DNA of 64,000 bases from Erythrobacter sp. (GTDB taxonomy: Bacteria > Pseudomonadota > Alphaproteobacteria > Sphingomonadales > Sphingomonadaceae): positions 1,240,001-1,304,000 of the forward strand of contig NZ_CP050265.1 in NCBI RefSeq assembly GCF_011765465.1, read 5' to 3'. The notes below the pieces were generated by a model that saw only the letters and a program-made list of their open reading frames with translations, was not told where the DNA came from and made no database searches. Below are positions 34,025 to 43,883 of the stretch, piece by piece; position 1 is the first letter of the stretch, and each line of letters opens with the position of its first letter. Both the position numbers and the translations under genes were made by a program.

Positions 34025-36595
34025 CTACTGCGCTGCTTCCTTTGAGGATTTCTTCGCCGCCGCCTTTTTCGCCGGGGCCTTCTTCGCCCCCGTTTTCTTC
34101 GCAGGCGCCTTCTTGCGGCCCTTCTTCTTCGCCGGGCCCTTGGCCGCGCGCGCGTCGATCAGTTCGATCGCCTGGGCAAGCTCGACATCCTCGGGTTTCA
34201 CGTCCTTGGGGATGGTCGCATTGGTCGTGCCGTCGGTCACGTAAGGCCCGTAGCGTCCCGGCATGACCTTGATCTCGCCGCCGCTGGTCGGGTGTTCACC
34301 GAGCGTCTTGATCGGCTCCGCCTTGCCGCGCGACCCGCCCTTGCGATTGGCCGCTTCGGCGAGCAGCGCGACCGCAGCGTTCATGCCGGTTTCGAACACG
34401 TCGCGGGTCGAGGACAGCTTGGCATACTTGCCGTCATGGCGAAGATAGGGGCCATAGCGCCCGATCGCCGCCTCGATTTCCTTGCCGGTTTCGGGATGCG
34501 CCCCGATGATGCGCGGCAGGCCCAGGAGCTTGATCGCCCATTCGAGATCGAAATCGTCCACGTCCTTGGGGATACTCGCGCGTTTCGCTTCCTTGCCCTC
34601 GCCCATCTGGACATAGGGGCCGAAGCGTCCCGACTTTCGGTGGATTTCCTCGCCCGTCTCCGGGTGCTTGCCCATGAGGCCGTCCTCGGCCGGGTCCGCC
34701 CCGTCCGCGCCCGGCTGGGCGAAGCGGCGGGTGTACTTGCATTCGGGATAGTTGTTGCACGCGACGAAGGCACCGAAGCGTCCGCCGCGCAAGCTGAGGC
34801 GCCCCCCTTCACGGCCCTCCTGCTGGCACAGCGGGCAGGCGCGCGGGTCGGCCCCATCCTCGCGCGGGGGAAAGAGGTAGTCGGAAAGATAGTCGTCGAG
34901 CACCTCCGTGACCTCGGAGGGGAGCTTCTCCATCACTTCGTCCGCCTTGGGCTTGAAGTCGGCCCAGAACTTGGCGAGCAGTTCCTTGTAGTCCTCGCGA
35001 CCGTCGGAGACGACGTCGAGCTCGTCCTCCATCCCGGCGGTGAAGTCGTAGGCGACATAGCGCGGGAAGAAGCGTTCGAGGAAGGCGGTCAACAGGCGGC
35101 CCGATTCCTCGGCGAAGAAGCGGTTCTTCTCCATCCGCACATAGTCGCGGTCGCGCAGGGTCTGGATGGTCGAGGCATAGGTCGAAGGACGTCCGATGCC
35201 GAGCTCCTCGAGCCTTTTCACAAGGCTAGCCTCGGAAAAACGCGGCGGGGGCTGGGTGAAATGCTGGTTCGCCTCGACCGCACGCTTGGTCGGGGAATCG
35301 CCCTTGCGCAGGATCGGAAGAAGGCCGTCCTCGTCGTCGTCCTTGTCGTCGAAGCCTTCCTGGTAGACTGCGAAATAGCCGGGAAATTTCACCACCTGCC
35401 CGGTCGCGCGCAATTCATGTTGCCCGGTCGCATCGCGAAGCGTGACGGTGGTGCGCTCCAGTTGCGCGGTCGCCATCTGGCTCGCCATGGCGCGCTTCCA
35501 GATCAGCGCATAAAGCTTCGCCTCGTCGCCCGAGCCCGCCCGGTCGCGGGCGAAATTGGTGGGCCGGATCGCTTCGTGCGCTTCCTGAGCATTCTTCGCC
35601 TTGGTGCTGTAATGGCGCGGCTTTTCGGGAAGGTAGCTCGCCTCGTAGCGCTCCTTGATGGCCTCGCGGCAGGCGGCAATCGCGCTGCCGTCCATCTGCA
35701 CGCCGTCGGTCCGCATATAGGTGATCGCGCCCGCCTCGTAGAGCGATTGCGCGAGCCGCATGGTGTGGCTCGCCGAAAAGCCGAGCTTGCGCGAGGCTTC
35801 CTGCTGCATGGTCGAGGTGGTGAAGGGCGGCGCGGGATTGCGCTTGAGCGGCTTCGTTTCGACTTCCTCGACCGTGAAGCGCCCTGCCTCGACCGCGGCC
35901 TTGGCTTCCATCGCCATGCCCTCATGGCCGAGGCTGAGCTTCTCCAGCTTATCACCCTTGTAGCGCACCAGCCGCGCGTCGAACTCCGTCCCGTCGTGCT
36001 GGAGCTTCGCGATCACCGACCAGTATTCGTCGGCGCGGAAAGCCTCGATCTCGCGCTCGCGGTCGACGATCAGGCGCAGCGCCACCGACTGCACGCGGCC
36101 CGCGCTTTTGGCGCCCGGCAGCTTGCGCCACAGGACCGGCGACAGGGTAAAGCCGAACAGGTAATCGAGCGCGCGCCGCCCGAGATAGGCGTCGATCAGC
36201 GGCTGGTCGAGCTCGCGCGGTTTCGCCATCGCCTCGGTCACGGATTGCTTGGTGATCGAATTGAACGTCACCCGCTCGACGTTGGCGGGAAGCGCCTTGC
36301 GCTTCTTCAGGAGCTCCAGCACGTGCCAGCTGATCGCCTCCCCCTCGCGGTCGGGGTCGGTCGCAAGCACAAGCCGGTCGGCCTTCTTGGCGGCGTCGGC
36401 GATGTCCTTGATGCGGCTCTGCTTGTCCCGGTACGGCTCCCAGTCCATCGCGAAGTCCTCGTCCGGGCGGACGCTGCCGTCCTTGGGCGGGAGGTCACGG
36501 ACATGGCCGTAGGAAGCGAGAACCTTGAAGTCAGGCCCAAGGTATTTCTCGATGGTTTTCGCCTTGGCGGGCGATTCGACAATGACAAGCTGCAT
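34025..36595 (-). CDS. topA: DNA topoisomerase I
   Basis: 856 residues. TOPRIM domain at the N-terminus (IVESPAKAKTIEKYLG, then DPDREGEAI), catalytic Tyr in AITYMRTDGV, and one clear zinc finger (CPLCQQEG and CNNYPECKY) followed by further topo C-terminal repeats (GKHPETGEEI and similar). The last 40 or so residues are a Lys/Ala-rich tail (KKKGRKKAPAKK) like histone H1-type extensions. It relaxes negative supercoils. Confidence 0.96.
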   Translation of the reverse strand: MQLVIVESPAKAKTIEKYLGPDFKVLASYGHVRDLPPKDGSVRPDEDFAMDWEPYRDKQSRIKDIADAAKKADRLVLATDPDREGEAISWHVLELLKKRKALPANVERVTFNSITKQSVTEAMAKPRELDQPLIDAYLGRRALDYLFGFTLSPVLWRKLPGAKSAGRVQSVALRLIVDREREIEAFRADEYWSVIAKLQHDGTEFDARLVRYKGDKLEKLSLGHEGMAMEAKAAVEAGRFTVEEVETKPLKRNPAPPFTTSTMQQEASRKLGFSASHTMRLAQSLYEAGAITYMRTDGVQMDGSAIAACREAIKERYEASYLPEKPRHYSTKAKNAQEAHEAIRPTNFARDRAGSGDEAKLYALIWKRAMASQMATAQLERTTVTLRDATGQHELRATGQVVKFPGYFAVYQEGFDDKDDDEDGLLPILRKGDSPTKRAVEANQHFTQPPPRFSEASLVKRLEELGIGRPSTYASTIQTLRDRDYVRMEKNRFFAEESGRLLTAFLERFFPRYVAYDFTAGMEDELDVVSDGREDYKELLAKFWADFKPKADEVMEKLPSEVTEVLDDYLSDYLFPPREDGADPRACPLCQQEGREGGRLSLRGGRFGAFVACNNYPECKYTRRFAQPGADGADPAEDGLMGKHPETGEEIHRKSGRFGPYVQMGEGKEAKRASIPKDVDDFDLEWAIKLLGLPRIIGAHPETGKEIEAAIGRYGPYLRHDGKYAKLSSTRDVFETGMNAAVALLAEAANRKGGSRGKAEPIKTLGEHPTSGGEIKVMPGRYGPYVTDGTTNATIPKDVKPEDVELAQAIELIDARAAKGPAKKKGRKKAPAKKTGAKKAPAKKAAAKKSSKEAAQ

Positions 36596-36666
36596 GAGCG
36601 GTGGAAGCGTTCCTTACGTGTGCGTACGCGCGAAGGTGGGGTCGTCCCGCGCAGCTCGTCAAGCGC

Positions 36667-37386
36667 CTATTCGAACACCGCCGCGACTTCCTCGCCCTCG
36701 TCCGCGAGGCCGCGGAAAGTCGCCACGGCAAACGCGGTGAAGAGGACCACCATGACATCCTCGCCCGCCGCGTCGAAGAAGACGGCGCCAATCGAGCCCG
36801 GCCCGCCGGTGGCGGCGCTCGCCAAGTCCAACAGGACGGACACGATCAGGCCGATGGCGATCAGGACCACGGCCACGCCGAAGATCGGCCAGGACGATCC
36901 CGAAGTCATCTGCCAGCTTGTCCCGAAGGAATCCATCGCCGGCTCGTCCCGCGCGAGCAGGACCGGGATCAGCGGAACCCACCGCACGGCGACGATGATC
37001 CCCGGGATGACGAGCGCGAGGGTGGCAAGCACGATACCGAGGATCGAAAGCACGTAAACGAGCACGAAGGCCCAGAACCGTCCGAAACCCGGAGCCGGCT
37101 GGCGCGCCAGGAGCGCGGCGTAGAACCAGTAGGTGATGAGCACGCCGACCACGAAGCTGCCCAGCGCGACCAGCGCCCCGACAAGCCCGCCGCCAAGATC
37201 GCCGAAGGGCGCAGTGAGTGAGATCGGCACGCCGAAGAGGCTGAAATCGCCGCTGCCCTCGAACAGGCCCGCGGCCGTATCGATCGGGACCGCGATGGCG
37301 AGAAAGACCAGCACGATGCTCCGGCTGGCGCTGATTTCCTCGAAGGTCGAGGTGAGAAGATCTCCGAAGGAAATGGTGCGGTTCAT
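36667..37386 (-). CDS. Polytopic membrane protein of unknown function
   Basis: 239 residues with about six hydrophobic helices, beginning MNRTISFGDLLTSTFEEISA. The pattern (amphipathic N-terminus, then paired helices with Gly, Ser and Asp-rich loops) resembles the membrane domain of glycerophosphodiester phosphodiesterase-like or YIP1-type proteins, without a catalytic domain. No motif gives a function. Confidence 0.65.
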   Translation of the reverse strand: MNRTISFGDLLTSTFEEISASRSIVLVFLAIAVPIDTAAGLFEGSGDFSLFGVPISLTAPFGDLGGGLVGALVALGSFVVGVLITYWFYAALLARQPAPGFGRFWAFVLVYVLSILGIVLATLALVIPGIIVAVRWVPLIPVLLARDEPAMDSFGTSWQMTSGSSWPIFGVAVVLIAIGLIVSVLLDLASAATGGPGSIGAVFFDAAGEDVMVVLFTAFAVATFRGLADEGEEVAAVFE

Positions 37387-37551
37387 GGATTGTCGACCCC
37401 TTTGCGTATTCGCCCTAGCTGCCAAGTTCGCGCGCGAGGTCAAGGGCGAAGTCGCTTCCTCGGCGCGGCGCGCGCGACGCTCGCTTCGCCCTTCCTTGGG
37501 AAACGCGGATGCGGCTCGGCCTGTTGCACCGACATGACAGGAGAAAAACCA

Positions 37552-38124
37552 ATGTCACGCGATTTCAGACATTTCACCGCTGCCGCGCTCGGTGCGGGCG
37601 GCCTGCTCACTCTCGCCGCCGCCCCCGCGCTGGCCGACCACCACATGTAGAACGAGGCCCCGATGACCGTCCGCGCCGACGTGACGACCGCCGCGGGCGA
37701 GCCCGCCGGCCACGTCATCTTCAAACAGACCGATCACGGCGTCGTGGTCAAAGCGCGCCTCATGAACCTTTCACCCGGCGAACACGGCTTCCACATCCAC
37801 GAAACCGGCGCGTGCTCGCCCGATTTCAAGGCCGCCGGGGGACACTACGATCCGCTGCGCGCCAAGCACGGCTTCGATAGCGAGGGCGGCTACCACGTGG
37901 GCGACCTGCCCAACCTCATCGTCGAGGCGGACGGCACCGCGAGCGCCGACTTCTTCGCGCCCCAACTCACGCTCGAAGCCTATGAAGACGACCGCTATCC
38001 CTTCACTCTCGCCGATGCGGACGGCTCGGCGGTGATGGTCCACGCAAAAGGCGACGACTACCAGGCGCAGCCTCCCGGCTCGACCGGCGAGCGGGTCGCC
38101 TGCGGGGTGATTTTCGCCGATTAA
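37552..38124 (+). pseudogene. sodC: Cu/Zn superoxide dismutase with in-frame TAG after the signal peptide
   Basis: An RBS AGGAG precedes the ATG at 37552. A Sec signal peptide (ending APALADHH) is followed by TAG at 37648-37650, and the same frame then continues through a complete SodC domain to 38124. The domain keeps the Cu/Zn ligands (EHGFHIHE, AGGHYDP, VMVHAKGDDY) and GERVACGVI. CAG to TAG would explain it. Restart at ATG 37663 would give a cytosolic protein, whereas SodC normally works in the periplasm against superoxide. It may instead be a sequencing error or a very recent mutation, as the domain shows no other decay. Confidence 0.82.
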
Positions 38125-38130
38125 GCTTCG

Positions 38131-39276
38131 TCAGGCGGGGCCGCCCGACAGGCTCACCATGCCGCCGTCGTGGCGCTCGAGTTCGCCCGCCAGTTCCAGC
38201 TCGAGCAGCGCCATGTGGACCGCCGCCGGGCTCGCGCCCGATTGCCGGATCAGTTCGTCAACGGCGATCGGAGCCTTGGTGAGCAGGCGACCGACCGCGT
38301 CCCCGCCCTCCTCGCGCGCCTCGCCCCATTCGAGCCCTCGCAATTCCTTGTAGTCGAATGCGCTCGCCCCCTCGGCCACGCGAAAGGTCGATCGCGGCTG
38401 TCCTGTAAAGCCTTCGAGCAGTTCGACCACGTCCTCCACCGCCTGGACCAGCACCGCCCCGTCGCGGATCAGCCGGTTGCACCCGGTCGAGCGGGTGTCG
38501 AGCGGCGAGCCGGGGATCGCCATCACCTCACGCCCCGCCTCGCCCGCCAGCCGCGCGGTGATGAGCGAGCCCGATTTCGGCGCGGCCTCGACCACCAGCG
38601 TGCCGCTGGATAGCCCGGCGATGATCCGGTTGCGGCTGGGAAAGTGCCGCCCGCGCGGCTCGGTCCCGGGGGGCTGTTCGGCGATCAGCAGGGCTTCGGA
38701 GGCGATCCGTTCCTGAAGCTCTTCGTGCTGCGGCGGATAGGCGACGTCGATCCCGCTCGCGATCACCCCGATGGTGGCCGGCATCGCGCCTTCATGCGCC
38801 GCCCCGTCGATCCCGCGCGCAAGGCCGGAGACCACGGTGAAGCCGGCCTCCGCCAACCCGGTGCCGAATTCGCGCGCCAGCTTGACCGCAGCGGCCGAGG
38901 CGTTGCGCGCGCCCACGATCGCGACGCAGGGCCGCGTCGCGAGCGCAAGGTCGCCGCGGCAGGTGAGGATCGGCGGCGCGCTTTCGAGTTCGCCGAGCAG
39001 CGCCGGGTAATCCGGCTGGTCGTGGAAGAGATAGCGCGCGCCCGCTGCAATGACGCCTTCGACTTCACGCTCGATCCGTTCGGCGGGGGCGGGGCGGTAG
39101 GCGTCCTTCCCCCGCCGCGCGAGGTCGGGCAGCGCGTCGAGAGCTTCCGCCGCCGTGCCGAACCGGGCGAGGAGCTGGGCATAGCTGACGGGGCCGATAT
39201 TGGGTGAGCGCAGCAGGCGGATACGCGCGAAGGCTTCGGATTGCGACAAGCCGCCTGTCTGCGTTGCCGTTGCCAT
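38131..39276 (-). CDS. dprA: DNA-processing protein DprA
   Basis: 381 residues from the ATG at 39276. The Rossmann-like DprA domain has VVSGLARGIDGAAHEGAM and IAEQPPGTEPRGRHFPSRNRII-type sequence. A C-terminal winged-helix-like segment (PIAVDELIRQSGAS) follows. It loads RecA on incoming single strands during natural transformation. Convergent with sodC. Confidence 0.93.
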   Translation of the reverse strand: MATATQTGGLSQSEAFARIRLLRSPNIGPVSYAQLLARFGTAAEALDALPDLARRGKDAYRPAPAERIEREVEGVIAAGARYLFHDQPDYPALLGELESAPPILTCRGDLALATRPCVAIVGARNASAAAVKLAREFGTGLAEAGFTVVSGLARGIDGAAHEGAMPATIGVIASGIDVAYPPQHEELQERIASEALLIAEQPPGTEPRGRHFPSRNRIIAGLSSGTLVVEAAPKSGSLITARLAGEAGREVMAIPGSPLDTRSTGCNRLIRDGAVLVQAVEDVVELLEGFTGQPRSTFRVAEGASAFDYKELRGLEWGEAREEGGDAVGRLLTKAPIAVDELIRQSGASPAAVHMALLELELAGELERHDGGMVSLSGGPA

Positions 39277-39294
39277 GCGCCCTTCCTGCGTCAT

Positions 39295-39310
39295 CCCAGC
39301 GAAGGCTGGG
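39295..39310. repeat. Short palindrome of the CCCAGCGAAGGCTGGG type
   Basis: A 6-bp stem with GAAG loop, in the dprA-plsY gap. The surrounding CGTCATCCCAGCGAAGGCTGGG is a dispersed palindrome often seen between genes of sphingomonads; read on the other strand it gives the NPAFAGMT peptide frequently found in spurious ORFs. General knowledge, not searched. Confidence 0.6.
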
Positions 39311-39373
39311 TTCCCCCGTTCGGCCAACCCCCGCCTCCCGGCTTTCCGCGAGAAATCAAGGATGCGGGCCTTG

Positions 39374-39970
39374 TCACGCCTTCCCCCCGACCTTGGGCTC
39401 CTCGCCCTTCATCAGGCGCGAGATGTTCTCCCGGTGGAGCCAGAAGATCAGCACCGCAATGGCGGCGAGAACCGGGAAGTAATCGGCATAGCCGAACAGG
39501 GGTGCGGCGGCGGCGGCGGCGACCACCGCGCTCATGCCGGCAAGCGAGGAGATGCGGAATATGCCAAGTACCGACAGCCATACCAGCGCATAGGCCAGCC
39601 CGATCGGCCAGCCAAGGCCGAAGGAGACGCCCGCATTGGTGGCAACGCCCTTGCCGCCCTTGAAACCCAGCCAGACCGGGAAGCAGTGGCCCAGTACCGC
39701 GCCTGCTGCGGCAAAGGCTTTCGCCACGTCGCCCGATTCGCCCGGCCACAGCATCCCCGCCGCGATGACCGGTGCCAGTCCCTTCACCAGGTCGAGCAGC
39801 AGGGTCGCCGCCGCCAGCCCTTTCGATCCCGTACGCAACACGTTGGTCGCGCCGATATTGCCGCTGCCCTGCTTGCGCACGTCGCCCTTCCCCGCCGCCA
39901 GCGTCAGCAGCAGGCCGAAGGGGATCGACCCCGAAAGATAGCCCAGCAATGCGGCGAGATAGACGTCCAT
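39374..39970 (-). CDS. plsY: Glycerol-3-phosphate acyltransferase PlsY
   Basis: 198 residues, about five membrane helices. The three PlsY motifs are present: SGSIPFG, then GSGNIGATNVLR, and KGGKGVAT. It transfers an acyl group from acyl-phosphate to glycerol 3-phosphate in the inner membrane. It is divergent from murI. Confidence 0.95.
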   Translation of the reverse strand: MDVYLAALLGYLSGSIPFGLLLTLAAGKGDVRKQGSGNIGATNVLRTGSKGLAAATLLLDLVKGLAPVIAAGMLWPGESGDVAKAFAAAGAVLGHCFPVWLGFKGGKGVATNAGVSFGLGWPIGLAYALVWLSVLGIFRISSLAGMSAVVAAAAAAPLFGYADYFPVLAAIAVLIFWLHRENISRLMKGEEPKVGGKA

Positions 39971-40071
39971 GTGCACCCTTGTCAGTCCCCCGGCCGGGAC
40001 GTCGGCTTTCCTTTTGGAAACGCCTAGGTAATAGCACGAGGCCCGGCAAGCATTCGAGACGAGAAACGACC

Positions 40072-40866
40072 ATTCCCGACCCATCCGCGCCTATCCTGCT
40101 GTTCGATTCCGGCGTCGGCGGGCTGTCCGTCTACGACGCGCTGCGGCGGATCATGCCCGATGCGCCGGTGATCTACGCCGCCGACCTTGCAGGGCTCCCC
40201 TACGGCACCAAGACCGAGCCGCAGGTCGCCGCGCGGGTTGCAGGGCTGCTGGGGCGGATGAGCGAGCGTTTCGCCCCGCGCCTCGTCTGCATCGCCTGCA
40301 ACACCGCCAGCACCATTGCGCTCGGCATGGTGCGCGACGTGCTCGAAGTGCCGATCGTCGGCACTGTCCCCGCGATCAAGCCTGCTGCCGCCGCGACGCG
40401 CTCGGGCGTGATCGGCCTCGTCGGGACCGGCGCGACCATCCGGCAGACCTATGTCGACGATCTCGAGACGCGCTTTGCCGCGGGCAAGCTGCTCCACCGC
40501 ATCGCCGCCCCCGGCCTCGTCGCGCTGGCCGAGGACAAGCTGCGCGGCCACCCGCTCGACCTCGTCGCCGTCGAGGAGGCGCGCGCGGGTCTTGCCGCGA
40601 TGGAGCGCGGGGAAGAGATCGACACGCTGGTTCTCGCCTGCACCCATTTCTCGCTGCTCAAGGAGGAACTGGGCGCGGCTTTCGGGCTGGACGTCGCGCT
40701 GGTCGACGGGGCGGACGGCATCGCCCGGCGGATCGCGCACCTGCTCGAAGGGCAGGAGATCGCGCCTGCGCCATCGCGCTTCGTCGTGACCGGCCCGCTC
40801 GAAGCCGCCGCCGGGCTCGAGCCGTGCCTTGCCGCGCGCGGGTTTTTGGCGGTCGAACCATTCTGA
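40072..40866 (+). CDS. murI: Glutamate racemase
   Basis: About 264 residues. LFDSGVGGLSVYDAL opens the domain; the catalytic Cys pair lies in CIACNTAS and LACTHFSLL. It makes D-glutamate for peptidoglycan. No ATG, GTG or TTG precedes the conserved start within a normal leader: the frame is open back to a TTG at 39979, which overlaps the plsY start region and would give an odd 46-residue lead. I place the start at ATT 40072 on the protein's expected length; it is uncertain. A start-site sequencing error is a further option. Confidence 0.85.
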   Translation: MPDPSAPILLFDSGVGGLSVYDALRRIMPDAPVIYAADLAGLPYGTKTEPQVAARVAGLLGRMSERFAPRLVCIACNTASTIALGMVRDVLEVPIVGTVPAIKPAAAATRSGVIGLVGTGATIRQTYVDDLETRFAAGKLLHRIAAPGLVALAEDKLRGHPLDLVAVEEARAGLAAMERGEEIDTLVLACTHFSLLKEELGAAFGLDVALVDGADGIARRIAHLLEGQEIAPAPSRFVVTGPLEAAAGLEPCLAARGFLAVEPF

Positions 40867-40964
40867 AACCTGCAAACCGCTTGCAAAGATCGCGGGTGGT
40901 CAAATCCGGCCGCGAACCCTAGATAGCGGCGCGAAGGGATATTCCAGACAAGAGCCGGCGCGAC

Positions 40965-42185
40965 GTGAATTACGACCAGATCTTCGATGCGGCGATCGAC
41001 CGCCTCCACGAGGAAGGCCGCTATCGCGTCTTCATCGACATCATGCGCAACAAGGGCGCCTATCCCAACGCGCGCTGCTTTCACGGGCACAACGGGCCCA
41101 AGCCCATCACCGTGTGGTGCTCGAACGACTATCTCGCCATGGGCCAGCACGACAAGGTCATCGGCGCGATGGAAGATGCGCTGCACGATGTCGGCGCCGG
41201 CAGCGGCGGCACGCGCAATATCGGCGGGAACACGCATCTCCATGTCGAACTGGAGGCTGAACTCGCAGACCTCCACGGCAAGGAAGGCGCGCTGCTGTTC
41301 ACCAGCGGATATGTCTCGAACGACGCGACATTGTCGACGCTGGCGAAGCTGCTGCCCGGCTGCATCATCTTCTCCGATGAATTGAACCACGCGAGCATGA
41401 TCGCCGGCATCCGCAATTCGGGCTGCGACAAGCGGGTGTTTCGGCACAACGACGTCGCGCATCTCGAAGAACTGCTCGCCGCCGAAGACCCCGCGACGCC
41501 CAAGGTGATCGCCTTCGAAAGCGTTTATTCGATGGACGGCGACGTCGCCCCGATCCACGCGATCTGCGATTTGGCCGAAAAGTACAACGCGCTCACCTAT
41601 ATCGACGAGGTCCATGCGGTCGGGATGTACGGCGCACGCGGTGGCGGGATTTCGGAACGCGACGAGGCGGCGCACCGGATCGACATCATCGAAGGCACGC
41701 TGGGCAAGGCATTCGGCGTGATGGGCGGCTATATCGCGGCGGACAAGCGCGTGATCGACTGCATCCGCTCCTACGCGCCGGGCTTCATCTTCACGACCTC
41801 GCTTTCCCCCGTGCTGGTCGCGGGCGTGCTCGCCTCGGTCCGGCATCTGAAATCCTCGAGCGTCGAGCGTGACGCGCAGCAGGCCAACGCCGCCATGCTC
41901 AAGCTGAAACTGGCCGAGGCGGGCCTGCCGGTGATGGATTCGACCACGCATATCGTCCCGCTGATGGTGGGCGATCCGGTGCGCGCGAAGCAGATCAGCG
42001 ACATCCTGCTCGCCGAATACGGCGTCTACGTCCAGCCGATCAACTTCCCCACCGTCCCGCGCGGCACCGAACGCCTGCGCTTCACTCCCGGTCCGATGCA
42101 CACCGAGCCGATGATGGACGAGCTGACGAGCGCGCTGGTGGAGATCTGGGACCGGCTGGGGCTGGCTCTGAGGAAAGCGGCGTGA
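40965..42185 (+). CDS. hemA: 5-aminolevulinate synthase
   Basis: 406 residues from a GTG. Class II PLP fold: [32 protein letters not shown] and the PLP lysine in [13 protein letters not shown]. It condenses glycine and succinyl-CoA to ALA, the C4 route of alphaproteobacteria. Succinyl-CoA is also the product of the methylmalonyl-CoA mutase in this window. Confidence 0.96.
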   Translation: MNYDQIFDAAIDRLHEEGRYRVFIDIMRNKGAYPNARCFHGHNGPKPITVWCSNDYLAMGQHDKVIGAMEDALHDVGAGSGGTRNIGGNTHLHVELEAELADLHGKEGALLFTSGYVSNDATLSTLAKLLPGCIIFSDELNHASMIAGIRNSGCDKRVFRHNDVAHLEELLAAEDPATPKVIAFESVYSMDGDVAPIHAICDLAEKYNALTYIDEVHAVGMYGARGGGISERDEAAHRIDIIEGTLGKAFGVMGGYIAADKRVIDCIRSYAPGFIFTTSLSPVLVAGVLASVRHLKSSSVERDAQQANAAMLKLKLAEAGLPVMDSTTHIVPLMVGDPVRAKQISDILLAEYGVYVQPINFPTVPRGTERLRFTPGPMHTEPMMDELTSALVEIWDRLGLALRKAA

Positions 42186-42268
42186 TCCGCCCGGCCCTGC
42201 CGTAGCGTCCTTTGCCCGGCTTGCGGCCTGCGCTAGCTCTGCCCCTGCATCGAATCGGGGAGAGAGAC

Positions 42269-42961
42269 GTGGGCGGATCGCCTGACCAGACCTACAGCGA
42301 AGTCGTCATGGGGCGCCGCAGCATCCGGGGTTATCTCGACAAGCCCGTGCCGCGTGCGCTGATCGAGGAAATCCTCGGCATGGCGATGCGCTCGCCCACC
42401 AGCATGAACACCCAGCCCTGGCATTTCCACGTCATCACCGGCGAGCCATTGGACCGCATTCGCAAGGGGAACACGGAGAACATCCTCGCCGGCGTCCCTG
42501 ACAGCCGCGAGTTCCGCCGCGGCCATCCCTTCGAAGGCGTCCACCGCGAACGCCAGGTCGAGGTCGCCAAGCAGCTCTTCGGTGCGATGGGCATCGCGCG
42601 GGACGACAAGGAGGGACGGCAGGACTGGGTGCTGCGCGGCTTCCGCCAGTTCGATGCGCCGGTCTGCGTGATCGTCACCTATGACAAGGAGCTTTCCGAC
42701 AGCGACGACACCGCCTTCGATTGCGGCGCTGTGACGACCGCGCTGGTCAACGCGGCGTGGTCGAGGGGTCTGGGCTGCGTCATCAATTCGCAGGGCATCA
42801 TGCAGTCGCCGGTCGTGCGCGAACACGCCGGCATTCCCGAGGACCAGGTGATCATGAAGGCGGTCGCGATGGGCTGGCCCGACCCGGACTTCCCGGCCAA
42901 TGCCGTGGTCTCGAAGCGCAAGAGCGTCGAGGAAGCGGCGCGCTTCGTCGGCTTCGACTGA
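42269..42961 (+). CDS. Nitroreductase family protein
   Basis: 230 residues from a GTG with GGGAGAGAG upstream. FMN-binding motifs RRSIRGYLDKPVP and SPTSMNTQPWHF, then GCVINSQGIMQ and MGWPDPD. Members reduce nitroaromatics, quinones or other acceptors with NAD(P)H. The substrate is unknown. Confidence 0.85.
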   Translation: MGGSPDQTYSEVVMGRRSIRGYLDKPVPRALIEEILGMAMRSPTSMNTQPWHFHVITGEPLDRIRKGNTENILAGVPDSREFRRGHPFEGVHRERQVEVAKQLFGAMGIARDDKEGRQDWVLRGFRQFDAPVCVIVTYDKELSDSDDTAFDCGAVTTALVNAAWSRGLGCVINSQGIMQSPVVREHAGIPEDQVIMKAVAMGWPDPDFPANAVVSKRKSVEEAARFVGFD

Positions 42962-43095
42962 ACATCCGGGCTTGCCTGACCGCGGCAGGCTATGATCGAT
43001 CGACCATGGCAAGGTTGCGCGACCACGGCTCCCAAAAGCCTTGGACCGCTTTTCGATCAACGGCACAAACGCGCGCCCGCCGCGTTTTGTCGATA

Positions 43096-43869
43096 ATGGA
43101 ACACGGAGACGCCCGCGCCGGACGAGCACAGGAAAACCCCGAACGGGTGCTTCCCACGGGCCTGCGAGCGCGGCTCCTTTACTGGCTCGAAATTCCGCGT
43201 TTCCTGAAAACGGTCGCCACCCTGCCGCTGCGCCTTGTACGCCATTGGCCTCGGCGCCGGACCGCCCGCGCAGGCGAGCCCCTTCCGGTCGTCGTCGTGC
43301 CCGGCTTCGGTTTCACCGATAGATCGACCCTGTTCCTGCGCTGGTATCTGAGGCGCTGCGGTTTCGCCGCGCAAGGCTGGGGGCTGGGGCGCAACATGGG
43401 ACGCAAGACGATCGGGCTCCACAACGCTCGCGCGATCCGTGCCGTAGAAGAGCGAGCGCGCCGCGCGGGGCAGCCGGTCGCGCTGGTCGGCTGGAGCATG
43501 GGCGGCATCGTCGCGCGCATGGTCGCCCGCGCCCGGCCCGACCTCGTCACTCGCGTCGTCTCACTGAGCGCGCCCTTCACCGGCAATCCCTACGACAACC
43601 GCGCATGGCCGCTATACGAGGAAATGGCCGGCCACCGGCTCGACGACCCCGTCGCCAGCCGCCAGATCGAACGCAGCCGGGAGCCGCCGCCCGTCCCCTC
43701 GCTCGCGATCCATTCGAAAAGCGACGGCATCGTTGCCGCGGAATGCTGCATCGAGCGCGACCTGCCGCGCACCACCAATATCGAGGTGCGCGCGGGCCAT
43801 TTCGAAATCGGCTTCAAGCCTTCAGTGCTCGCGCTCGTGGCAGAGGAACTCGCAGCGCAACCCGTCTAG
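43096..43869 (+). CDS. Alpha/beta hydrolase (lipase-like)
   Basis: 257 residues from the ATG at 43096; an ATG at 43006 would add 30 and neither has a clear RBS. The nucleophile elbow is GWSMGG, the PGFGFTD loop forms the oxyanion region, and the likely acid and base are in HSKSDGIV and AGHFEIGF. A basic N-terminal region (Arg-rich, LRLVRHWPRRR) precedes the domain. An esterase or lipase acting on an unknown ester. Confidence 0.75.
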   Translation: MEHGDARAGRAQENPERVLPTGLRARLLYWLEIPRFLKTVATLPLRLVRHWPRRRTARAGEPLPVVVVPGFGFTDRSTLFLRWYLRRCGFAAQGWGLGRNMGRKTIGLHNARAIRAVEERARRAGQPVALVGWSMGGIVARMVARARPDLVTRVVSLSAPFTGNPYDNRAWPLYEEMAGHRLDDPVASRQIERSREPPPVPSLAIHSKSDGIVAAECCIERDLPRTTNIEVRAGHFEIGFKPSVLALVAEELAAQPV

Positions 43870-43883
43870 GTCCGGGGTGCAGG

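Noticed and set aside
34292..37057. A plus-strand ORF of 921 codons antisense to topA
   Set aside because: It is the complement of a full-length, motif-complete topA. Long antisense ORFs are expected in GC-rich genes with GC3 bias; the sequence has no domain.
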